Shown in pieces: positions 1 to 4,904 of a stretch of 5,499 bases of DNA. Position 1 is the first letter of the stretch, and each line of letters opens with the position of its first letter. The position numbers were made by a program, and so were the translations under genes. Origin of the DNA: JACCXJ01 sp052387115 (GTDB taxonomy: Bacteria > Pseudomonadota > Gammaproteobacteria > JACCXJ01); assembly GCA_052387115.1 (NCBI GenBank), contig JBQTJM010000178.1, positions 1 through 5,499 on the forward strand, in the 5' to 3' direction. The notes under the pieces were generated by a model, which saw nothing but the letters and a program-made list of their open reading frames with translations, searched no databases and had not been told where the DNA came from.

Positions 1-114
1 ACCGTGCGGGAGCAGGCGCGCTCGATCTATTCGAAGGCCGGGCTCACCGGCCGCACCGCCCTGTCGGCGTTCTTCCTGGAGGACCTCCTCGCCCCCATCG
101 AAGGGCTGGAATAG
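1..114 (+). CDS. LuxR-family regulator, C-terminal end only
   Basis: The frame is open from the left edge and ends at TAG 112-114, giving 37 residues that begin TVREQARSIYSKAGLTGR and end in a short acidic tail. The pattern TVR-x-Q-x-x-x-IY-x-K-x-G-x-x-x-R, followed by a hydrophobic helix (ALSAFFLEDLL), is the recognition helix and last helix of a LuxR/FixJ-type helix-turn-helix domain. It would bind DNA as part of a transcription factor in the cytoplasm. The sensor or receiver domain lies outside the window, so the signal it responds to is unknown. Codon use is typical high-GC coding sequence and nothing suggests decay of this end. It converges on the efflux-pump remnant, whose stop is only 21 bases away. 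The domain family is fairly sure; the subfamily is not. Confidence 0.82.
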   Translation, partial: TVREQARSIYSKAGLTGRTALSAFFLEDLLAPIEGLE

Positions 115-135
115 CCATGTTGACATAAGGGCCTT

Positions 136-406
136 TCAGTCAGTCGAGGTAGAGCGTAAGAGTTGGCGTTCAAGCGCTGGCCTTTCAAATTTTCCATACC
201 GTAGCGCCGGCGTCGGCAGGACCAGCAGGTTCAGGGAGGGTCGAAGTCGACAGGCCGCCGAGAATCACGATCGCCATCGGTCCTTCGATCTCGTGTCCCG
301 CTTGAGAGCTACGGGTGGCAATCGGCAAGAGCCCCAAAGCCACCACCAGCACGGTCATCGAGATTGGAAGCAACCGCTCCGTTGCGCCGAACGGCCGGCC
401 TCGGTC
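136..406 (-). pseudogene. Remnant of heavy-metal RND efflux pump (CzcA/CusA-like), frameshifted C-terminus
   Basis: On the minus strand, from about 406 down to 235, the reading is GRPFGATERLLPISMT, then VALGLLPIA, then an EIEGPMAIVILGGLSTSTL stretch. This is the last transmembrane part of HME-RND inner-membrane pumps (family consensus roughly R-x-x-P-x-x-MT, then LG-x-x-P, then GPMA-x-V-x-x-GG-L-x-x-S-T-LL). There the frame breaks. Read on directly, the frame gives an unrelated tail and stops at 187-185. Removing one base from the GGG run at 234-236 restores LNLLVLPTPALRYGKFER, the expected continuation, which ends at TGA 138-136. The rest of the roughly 1000-residue pump is absent: upstream of about 406 I see no family sequence. 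This is therefore a short relic with a +1 frameshift, not a working metal exporter. Family level is clear; the transported metal cannot be inferred. Confidence 0.75.
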
Positions 407-508
407 TCTATCCGTGTCAGTACACTGTGAACGACGGTAGCAACTTCTTTGCTGGTTGATAGCGTGATTCTCGGCATATTACAGGCGTCAATGTAACATT
501 GAAAGTTT

Positions 509-961
509 ATGCGAATAACGAACGGTATACGCCTTGTAGCGTGGGTTGAAGCGGTCAAAGGCGGGTTGGTGCTCTTGGTCGGGTGCGGTTTTCTCGCACT
601 CGTGCATCACGATGTCCACGCAATCGCCGAGCAATTGGTCAGGGAGTTCCATCTTAATCCTGCCAGCCGCTATCCTCAGATATTCGTCCACGCGGCGAGT
701 GCGGCGACGGATGCTCGGCTTTGGTTCTTGGCCTTCGGCGCTTTGGGTTATGCGGCTATACGTTTCATTGAAGCCTATGGTCTTTGGCGTGAGCGACGCT
801 GGGCCGAGTGGCTCGCCGTCGCCAGCGGAGGCCTCTACATACCCATTGAGCTTTACGAGCTATGGTTAGGGGTCACGTGGGCAAAGACCTGCGTGTTGGT
901 TCTCAATACGCTGATTGTGGCATACCTAGGTTATGTATTAAGGGCGGAGTCCCAGCAATGA
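509..961 (+). CDS. DUF2127-type small integral membrane protein
   Basis: The product has 150 residues with four likely membrane helices at about 7-32, 70-93, 98-119 and 123-145. The first helix carries the pattern GIRLVAWVEAVKGG, followed by a histidine-rich loop (VHHDVH, 32-37) and a hydrophilic segment with FHLNP. The third and fourth segments contain an IEAYGLWRERRWAEW motif and then YIPIELYEL. From memory this layout (R-x-x-x-x-x-E-x-x-KG at the start, Y-G-L-W-x-x-R-x-W-A-E-W in the middle) is that of the DUF2127 family, whose biochemical role is unknown. It probably sits in the inner membrane. The ATG at 509 starts right at the family N-terminus, but there is no convincing Shine-Dalgarno before it. 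Its codons are noticeably less GC-rich (TTA, CTA, GTA, ATA occur) than those of cysG or ggt, which could point to a different origin. It appears intact, although its neighbours on both sides are broken. Confidence 0.8.
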   Translation: MRITNGIRLVAWVEAVKGGLVLLVGCGFLALVHHDVHAIAEQLVREFHLNPASRYPQIFVHAASAATDARLWFLAFGALGYAAIRFIEAYGLWRERRWAEWLAVASGGLYIPIELYELWLGVTWAKTCVLVLNTLIVAYLGYVLRAESQQ

Positions 962-1061
962 GACGGCGAAGATCGGGGGAATCACACTGCCCGCAACCAG
1001 CCGCCGCGTTTTCCCAAACGGCGCTCGGAGTGTCTCTTGCCCATCGTCCAGTGCCCTCCTG

Positions 1062-1331
1062 TCAGGCGTCGCGAGAATTGGACTGTTCCAGCAACCGCGT
1101 CAACAGCTCAATCTGCGTCTGCTGTTGTGCAACGAGAGTCACCAGATACTCCGAGTGCATCGCATCCATTTTCTCGTGCAGCGCCATGATCTCAATCTCG
1201 GCCTTCAGGTTCACCTCGTAGTCGTGGGTCGCCATCTGCCGGTCCTTCACCGCCAACCGGCTCTGGCTCATCATGATGATCGGCGCCTGGATCGCCGCCA
1301 GCATCGACAACATGAGATTGAGAATCCGGTT
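1062..1331 (-). pseudogene. DUF1003 membrane protein, C-terminal half only
   Basis: Read on the minus strand from about 1331 to the TGA at 1064-1062, the product runs RILNLMLSMLAAIQAPIIMM, then SQSRLAVKDRQMATHDYEVN, LKAEIEIMALHEKMD and a coiled tail (QQQTQIELLTRLLEQ). The helix ending in APIIMMSQ-x-R, followed by KDR, DYEVNLKAE-x-E and LHEK, is the hallmark of the second membrane helix and cytoplasmic tail of DUF1003 proteins (unknown function, inner membrane). These are usually about 170-190 residues, with an N-terminal region and a first membrane helix. Here only about 87-90 residues match. Upstream of about 1331 the frame stays open to an ATG at 1463, but it reads an arginine- and serine-rich sequence without membrane character, and that DNA looks coding on the other strand. 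I take this as a 5'-truncated gene. A short fusion protein starting at 1463 is possible but unlikely to be functional. Confidence 0.72.
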
Positions 1332-1339
1332 GGTCGAGC

Positions 1340-1554
1340 CCGCCTCCTCCCTTCGCAATGCCCGCCTTGAGGTGGCGCTCACCGGCCGGCACCGCGGCCT
1401 CGGTGAGGAGATCGACCTCGTGCTCGCCCTCGAGGAATGGGATCGCTTCGAATTCGCTGTCATCGGCTCGGCGTTCCGGGCAGAGCGTGCGTTCGGGGAG
1501 GCACACGACGAGTGGAGCTACGCGGCGTTCCTGGCCATGAACGTGGCCTCTTGA
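1340..1554 (+). pseudogene. 3' end of an unrecognised gene, 5' part missing
   Basis: On the plus strand the frame ending at TGA 1552-1554 has strongly coding-like composition from about 1340 on: nearly all codons end in C or G, with CTC, GTC, ATC and GCG dominating. The peptide has balanced amino-acid content, including GLGEEIDLVLALEEWDRFEF, then AVIGSAFRAERAFGE and the end WSYAAFLAMNVAS. I do not recognise the family. It looks like the helical C-terminus of a soluble protein. Further upstream the same frame runs antisense to the DUF1003 remnant, and no start codon with a Shine-Dalgarno sits near the boundary. This is therefore best read as a tail whose front was lost at the junction near 1325-1345. 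A small hairpin (1581-1598) follows 26 bases after the stop. The left boundary is approximate. Confidence 0.5.
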
Positions 1555-1576
1555 GCCCGGCCGCGACCTCCCGGAT

Positions 1577-1601
1577 CACGGTCCCGTGCGGGCGGGACGT
1601 G
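1577..1601 (+). other. GC-rich hairpin after the orphan gene tail
   Basis: GTCCCG (1581-1586) and CGGGAC (1593-1598) form a perfect 6-bp stem around a 6-base loop. Outer CAC/GTG pairs extend it with one bulged G at 1580. It lies 26 bases after the stop of the orphan gene tail and could be its old transcription terminator, but no T-run follows, so termination is uncertain. Confidence 0.35.
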
Positions 1602-1620
1602 CCCTACGTCATCCCGCCAA

Positions 1621-1635
1621 GGGGTGAAAACACCC
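1621..1635 (+). promoter_or_regulatory. Hairpin overlapping a ribosome-binding site
   Basis: GGGTG (1622-1626) pairs perfectly with CACCC (1631-1635) around an AAAA loop, directly before an ATG at 1636. The purine-rich AAGGGGTG at 1619-1626 is the only Shine-Dalgarno-like sequence for that ATG, so folding would hide it. With 5 GC-rich pairs and a tetraloop the hairpin should be moderately stable. Whether it has a regulatory role is inference. Confidence 0.35.
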
Positions 1636-1788
1636 ATGACAGTGGGGCGATTCCACCTAGTGCATACCGCCAATGGACGGGCCCTCCTGCGCCGCGTAGA
1701 AATTCCGGACACCAGCGGCACGACCACCATCCAACCGTGGTGGCCGGCCGCTGGCCAGTCCTATTTCTTTACTACAGGAGAGCAATGA
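1636..1788 (+). CDS. Possible 50-residue protein at the head of the exported-protein operon
   Basis: An ATG at 1636, 9 bases after the Shine-Dalgarno-like AAGGGGTG (1619-1626), opens a 50-residue frame ending at TGA 1786-1788. The peptide starts MTVGRFHLVHTANGRALLRR and ends in a Trp/Phe-containing segment (QPWWPAAGQSYFFTTGEQ). It has no signal peptide, membrane helix or motif I recognise. The case for it being real is its position. Its stop overlaps the start of the next gene (ATGATG at 1785-1790), a common sign of translational coupling, and the ribosome-binding site of that gene lies inside this frame. Third codon positions are only mildly GC-biased, so the evidence is moderate. The frame also stays open upstream to GTG 1624, an alternative start. 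It could equally be untranslated leader. Confidence 0.4.
   Translation: MTVGRFHLVHTANGRALLRRVEIPDTSGTTTIQPWWPAAGQSYFFTTGEQ
1776..1780 (+). promoter_or_regulatory. Ribosome-binding site deciding between two starts
   Basis: AGGAG lies 4 bases before ATG 1785 and 7 bases before ATG 1788. The 7-base spacing is nearer the usual optimum, so the second ATG is preferred. The two choices differ by a single methionine. Confidence 0.7.
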
Positions 1789-2408
1789 TGGGAATCACGA
1801 GTAAGCACGAAGTGCGCGAAGCACCGGTAGGTTCTCGGTCGGTAGGTTCTCGGTATGGGACCCGCAAGGTGGCCGCGATCGGCGTCGCCATAGGCTGCGT
1901 GCTGTGTGCGGGAACCGCACTCGCGGGCGGCGATGGGCGTTTCTGCTCGGCCACGGCCAGCGCCCAGTTCAAAGCCTGCGGGAAGGAGGTCAAAGACGAC
2001 TTTTTAGTGGCGCAGGCTAAGTGCATCAACGTCTCGGACCCGGAGGAGCGAGCAGCTTGCTCAGCCGAGGCCCAGACACAGCGCAGGGAGGGCCGGCAGC
2101 TCTGCGGCCAGCAGCGCACGGCCCGCAACGACCTCTGCGCGGCCCTCGGTGAGGATCGGTATGACCCGGACTTCGACCCGGCCGACTTCGACAGCGACTT
2201 CGGGAACCTAACGAATCCGAATCCCTACCGCCCCCTGGGGATCGGCAACCAATGGCAATACGCGGGTGGCGATGAAACGATCGTGATAGACGTGCTGGAT
2301 AAGACCAAGCTGATTGATGGCGTGACCTGCATCGTGGTGCAGGACGCGGTCGAGAAGGACGGCGAGCTGATCGAAGACACTTTTGACAATCCAACTGACC
2401 AGGAGTAA
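1788..2408 (+). CDS. Exported six-cysteine protein of unknown function, probably C-terminally shortened
   Basis: The product has 206 residues. Residues 1-46 form a Sec-type signal peptide: a long basic front (to R26-K27), a hydrophobic core AAIGVAIGCVLCAG, and cleavage after ALA at 46. A cysteine inside the core (37) makes a lipoprotein conceivable, but the lipobox is poor. The mature part has cysteines at 53, 64, 79, 91, 106 and 117 within a charged, probably helical region, suggesting three disulfides. It is followed by an acidic DPDFDPADFDSDF stretch (126-138) and then a PLGIGNQWQYAGGDETI domain (149-165) reaching GELIEDTFD. From memory, relatives with this last domain continue with a W-x-A-Q-x-x-x-G-x-V-x-Y-x-GE segment. 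Here the protein stops eight codons after EDT, so the domain appears incomplete. The start is chosen from AGGAG at 1776-1780. Stop TAA 2406-2408 is 5 bases before the next gene. Likely periplasmic or outer-envelope; function unknown. Confidence 0.78.
   Translation: MGITSKHEVREAPVGSRSVGSRYGTRKVAAIGVAIGCVLCAGTALAGGDGRFCSATASAQFKACGKEVKDDFLVAQAKCINVSDPEERAACSAEAQTQRREGRQLCGQQRTARNDLCAALGEDRYDPDFDPADFDSDFGNLTNPNPYRPLGIGNQWQYAGGDETIVIDVLDKTKLIDGVTCIVVQDAVEKDGELIEDTFDNPTDQE
1825..1854 (+). repeat. 15-bp perfect tandem duplication inside the signal-peptide front
   Basis: CGGTAGGTTCTCGGT occurs at 1825-1839 and again directly at 1840-1854. It is in frame and duplicates five residues (VGSRS/VGSRY, about residues 14-23), lengthening the basic front of the signal peptide without disturbing the reading frame. 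Confidence 0.9.
2401..2405 (+). promoter_or_regulatory. Ribosome-binding site overlapping the upstream gene's end
   Basis: AGGAG encodes the last codons of the upstream protein, ends just before its TAA (2406-2408), and lies 8 bases before ATG 2414. This is a strong site; it fixes the start of the 250-residue protein and ties its translation to the upstream gene. Confidence 0.75.
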
Positions 2409-2413
2409 TCGAG

Positions 2414-3169
2414 ATGAAGAAACACACAGCTAGGTTGCCGGTTCTTGGAATGACAATGGCCGCTCTTACGTTGGGGGCCGCTGCCCCGGCGACGGTCGGG
2501 GCCGCCGAATTCTCGGAGGCAGAGCTCTATTTCGAGCTCAATGACACCGACGGAGACTTGGGCATCCACTCTTCGATCGATGGCGGGGCCTATTCGAGGC
2601 TGACGATCACGGACCCGAAAGAACAGACGATCCTCAAAGTCAGACCCAAAGGGCGTCTGGCACGCCAGGGCCTGACCCAGTTGTTTTTTGAGAGCGCCGA
2701 ACCGAAGTTCAACGAGCTGGATCCCGCAACGTTCTTTCGCCGGTTCCCGGAGGGGGCTTACGACATCAGGGCCAGGAGTCTTACAGGCGATGTGCTCAAG
2801 GCCACGGTGGAGCTCAGCCAGGTGCTGGCGGCCCCGGTAGCCGACATCACGGTGTCGGGCGTTCCGGCGGCGGCGAACTGCGACGCGGTCCCGCTCCCGT
2901 CGGTAAGCGAGCCCGTCCTCATCGACTGGGCTCCGGTGACCCAGTCGCATCCCACGATCGGCAAATCGGGACCCGTCGAAATCGTCGAATACCAGTTCTT
3001 CGTCGAGCGGGAGGGCGTCAAGCTCAGCGTCGAGCTTCCGCCCACGGTGACAGAGTTCCAGGTCCCATCGGACGTCATCGCCCTGGGCGATGAGTTCAAG
3101 TTCGAGATCATCGCCCGAACCGCCAGTAACAACAACACGGCGATCGAGAGCTGCTTTACCCTTCGGTAA
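2414..3169 (+). CDS. Exported protein of unknown function with DxDGD loop and Ig/FN3-like C-terminal half
   Basis: The product has 251 residues. Residues 1-31 are a clear Sec signal peptide (MKK start, core VLGMTMAALTLGAAA, cleavage near GAA-E32). The mature protein starts FSEAELYFELNDTDGDLGIH; NDTDGD (43-48) resembles the calcium-binding loop of EF-hand or dockerin-type proteins, and calcium binding is inference. A middle region carries RQGLTQLFFESAEPKF and FFRRFPEGAYDI (84-118). From about 140 on, alternating hydrophobic strands, with IDWAPVTQSHP, VEYQFFVERE and EFKFEIIARTASNN, look like a fibronectin type III or Ig-like sandwich. Its two cysteines (156, 247) could form a disulfide. I recall similar hypothetical proteins in environmental proteobacteria but no assigned role. 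The start is fixed by AGGAG 8 bases upstream. It forms an operon with the six-cysteine protein 5 bases before it, suggesting a shared place of action outside the cytoplasm. Confidence 0.82.
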   Translation: MKKHTARLPVLGMTMAALTLGAAAPATVGAAEFSEAELYFELNDTDGDLGIHSSIDGGAYSRLTITDPKEQTILKVRPKGRLARQGLTQLFFESAEPKFNELDPATFFRRFPEGAYDIRARSLTGDVLKATVELSQVLAAPVADITVSGVPAAANCDAVPLPSVSEPVLIDWAPVTQSHPTIGKSGPVEIVEYQFFVEREGVKLSVELPPTVTEFQVPSDVIALGDEFKFEIIARTASNNNTAIESCFTLR

Positions 3170-3414
3170 TCGACCTCGATCCCCTGACGCCCATCCTCTC
3201 CCGGTAGCGGGGGAGTCAGTTTCCGGTCCCCTCCCCTGCGGAGCGGGGGAGGGCGAGGGTGGGGGTCCGCAAAAAGCACGGACAGGGGAGGGAGTCCGGC
3301 TGAAATTAGGCGACCGGAGCCGTGACGGATTCCTGACCGACGCATGGCCCATGAGACTCCCAGGCGCGCTGCCGCGCGACTAGAATGGGCAGAGCGGCGC
3401 GGCCAACGTACCCC
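3170..3414. other. Intergenic stretch between the exported-protein operon and cysG
   Basis: The first half holds the REP-like hairpins described separately. A further 5-bp stem, GTCCG/CGGAC (3265-3269 with 3279-3283), spans an A-rich loop. From about 3284 to 3414 I see no gene, no clear promoter hexamers and no good Shine-Dalgarno for cysG. Confidence 0.5.
3196..3266. repeat. REP-like pair of GC-rich hairpins
   Basis: A first hairpin pairs CTCCC (3198-3202) with GGGAG (3211-3215). A second pairs CCCTCCCC (3229-3236) with GGGGAGGG (3246-3253) around a 9-base loop that can close further by GC pairs. It is followed by GGGCGAGGGTGGGGGT (3251-3266). Paired hairpins of this CCCTCCCC/GGGGAGGG type, with a GAGGGTGGGGG tail, are familiar as dispersed extragenic repeats in GC-rich Proteobacteria. 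The element sits right after the exported-protein operon and may stabilise its 3' end or end transcription, but there is no T-run. The 16-base tail recurs inverted at 4905-4920. Confidence 0.6.
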
Positions 3415-4812
3415 ATGAGCTTCTTCCCCATCTTCCTTCAACTGCAGGATCGGCGCTGCCTGGTGGTGGGCGGCGGTGCGGTGGCGGCCCGCAAGGTGGG
3501 GCATCTCCTGCGCGCCGGCGCCCGCGTTACCGTCGTCGCGCCGGGCCTCTGCCCGGAGCTGACCGAACGACGCGACCTCGGGAAGATTGAGCACGAGGCA
3601 CGGGCCTTCGCGCGACAGGACCTGGACGGCGCCTGGCTTTGCATCGCGGCGACCGATGACGCGGCCCAGAACGGCCAGGTGTCGGCGCTGGCCCAGGAAC
3701 GCCACATTCCCGTCAACGTCGTCGACGACCCCGGGCGCTGCACCTTCATCATGCCCTCGGTCGTGGACCGGACGCCCGTGCAGATCGCGATCTCGACCGG
3801 CGGCGCCTCGCCGGTCCTCGCACGCCTCCTGCGCGCCCGTCTCGAGACCCTGGTGCCGGCCGCCTACGGACGGCTGGCGGAGCTCATGGCCACGTTCCGC
3901 GACCGGGTCAAACAGCGTTTCCGCGAGGTCGGCACGCGCCGGCGGTTCTGGGAAACGGTCCTGCACGGGCCGGTGGCCGAGATGCTGTTCGCCGGCCGGG
4001 ACCAGGCCGCCCTGGCCGCGCTCGAACGGGCGCTGGACGAGACGTCCGAGGCGCCGCCATCGCGCGGCGAGGTGTATCTGGTCGGCGCCGGCCCCGGCGA
4101 TCCGGACCTCTTGACCTTCCGGGCGCTCCGGCTCATGCAGCAGGCCGACATCGTGCTCTACGATCGCCTGGTCGCCCCCGCCATCCTGGATCTGGTCCGC
4201 AAGGACGCGGAGCGCGTGCATGTCGGCAAGTCGCGGGACAAGCACCGGCTGGCCCAGAAGGCCATCAACGATCTGCTCGTGGATCTGGCGCTAGAGGGCA
4301 AGCGCGTGCTGCGGCTCAAGGGCGGGGACCCCTTCATCTTCGGGCGCGGCGGGGAGGAGATCGATACCCTGTCGGCGCGCGGGATCCCGTTCCAGGTGGT
4401 GCCCGGGATCACCGCCGCGTCGGGCTGCGCGGCCTATGCCGGGATCCCCCTGACCCACCGCGACTACGCGCACTCCTGCGTGTTCGTGACCGGGCATCTG
4501 GAGGACGGCTCCATGGACCTGAACTGGAACGTCCTGGTCCAGCCGCGTCAGACCGTGGCCGTGTACATGGGGCTCATGGGCCTACCGGTGCTGTGCCGCG
4601 AGCTCATCGCCCACGGGATGGCACCCGCGACCCCGGCGGCCCTGATCGAACAGGGCACCACCGCCCGCCAGCGCGTCTTTACCGGGACCCTGGGGGGGCT
4701 ACCCGAGGTCGTGGCCAAGCAAGACGTCCATGCACCGACCTTGGTGATCGTGGGCGAGGTCGTGCGCCTGCACGAGAAGCTCGCCTGGTTCGCACCTGGG
4801 GACCCCCGCTAG
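3415..4812 (+). CDS. cysG: Siroheme synthase (fused methyltransferase / dehydrogenase / ferrochelatase)
   Basis: The cytoplasmic enzyme makes siroheme, the cofactor of sulfite and nitrite reductases: uroporphyrinogen III is methylated twice (SAM) to precorrin-2, oxidised (NAD) to sirohydrochlorin, and loaded with Fe2+. The product has 465 residues against 457 in E. coli. The N-terminal module shows PIFLQLQDR, the NAD loop VVGGGAVAARK (17-27), AATDD (78-82) and VNVVDD (100-105); D104 matches the proposed catalytic aspartate. STGGASPVLARLLR (127-140) leads to the linker (RRRFWE). The methyltransferase starts near 222 with GEVYLVGAGPGDPDLLT, then ADIVLYDRLV, RLKGGDPFIFGRGGEE, VPGITAASGCAAYAGIPLTHRD and VTGHLEDG, ending EKLAWFAPGDPR. 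The residue phosphorylated in the Salmonella enzyme (S128) aligns with T128. An in-frame ATG at 3385 would add ten residues; homology favours 3415, though neither has a good Shine-Dalgarno. The stop TAG lies in the inverted-repeat element. It converges on ggt. Confidence 0.96.
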   Translation: MSFFPIFLQLQDRRCLVVGGGAVAARKVGHLLRAGARVTVVAPGLCPELTERRDLGKIEHEARAFARQDLDGAWLCIAATDDAAQNGQVSALAQERHIPVNVVDDPGRCTFIMPSVVDRTPVQIAISTGGASPVLARLLRARLETLVPAAYGRLAELMATFRDRVKQRFREVGTRRRFWETVLHGPVAEMLFAGRDQAALAALERALDETSEAPPSRGEVYLVGAGPGDPDLLTFRALRLMQQADIVLYDRLVAPAILDLVRKDAERVHVGKSRDKHRLAQKAINDLLVDLALEGKRVLRLKGGDPFIFGRGGEEIDTLSARGIPFQVVPGITAASGCAAYAGIPLTHRDYAHSCVFVTGHLEDGSMDLNWNVLVQPRQTVAVYMGLMGLPVLCRELIAHGMAPATPAALIEQGTTARQRVFTGTLGGLPEVVAKQDVHAPTLVIVGEVVRLHEKLAWFAPGDPR

Positions 4813-4904
4813 CCCGCATTTCTTACCGTTGCCCATCGCGAGACGGCCCGCCAGACCGAGCGGATCGGCGGCCGCAGCAGGGTGGTGGTGAGGAATGCGG
4901 GCTA
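4810..4904. repeat. 95-bp inverted-repeat (MITE-like) element between convergent genes
   Basis: The left arm TAGCCCGCATTTCTTACC (4810-4827) pairs with the right arm GGTGAGGAATGCGGGCTA (4887-4904) over 18 positions; 16 are Watson-Crick and two are G-T. The outer 11 pairs are perfect. A GC-rich 59-base spacer separates the arms and encodes no protein of its own. Size and terminal repeats suggest a small non-autonomous mobile element or its relic. ACCCCC flanks it at 4802-4807 and 4905-4910, but the left copy is two bases away from the arm, so a target duplication is doubtful. The element provides the stop codons of both cysG (4810-4812) and ggt (4825-4823). As RNA it would form a long stem that could block transcripts running into the opposing gene. 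No T-run is present. Confidence 0.65.

Noticed and set aside
456..499. Possible promoter (TTGATA and TAACAT hexamers) before the DUF2127-type gene
   Set aside because: The region is AT-richer, but no pair of hexamers has an acceptable 16-18 base spacing.
488..691. Minus-strand frame opposite the DUF2127-type gene
   Set aside because: It has no family features, and the plus strand encodes a clear four-helix membrane protein there.
862..1221. Plus-strand frame of 119 residues
   Set aside because: It overlaps the end of the DUF2127-type gene and runs antisense to the DUF1003 remnant; the peptide is Cys/Ser/Arg-rich and looks non-coding.
1724..1743. CCACCA/TGGTGG stem of 6 bp as a regulatory structure
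   Set aside because: It is short, lies inside the possible small ORF, and such stems are frequent in GC-rich DNA.
1437..1787. Upstream extension of the six-cysteine protein to an ATG at 1437
   Set aside because: The extension would overlap the orphan gene tail in another frame and put over 100 odd residues before a clear signal peptide. AGGAG at 1776-1780 marks the real start.
2225..3352. 375-residue open frame on the minus strand
   Set aside because: It is antisense to both exported-protein genes and the REP-like hairpins, rich in Arg and Asp, with no recognisable domain.
3587..4114. 175-residue plus-strand frame inside cysG
   Set aside because: It is an out-of-frame shadow of cysG, dominated by Arg, Ser, Pro and Trp.
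2758..4245. 495-residue open frame on the minus strand
   Set aside because: It lies antisense to the exported protein and cysG, both of which match families or have signal peptides. Its peptide is a His/Arg/Gly-rich product of GC-rich antisense reading.
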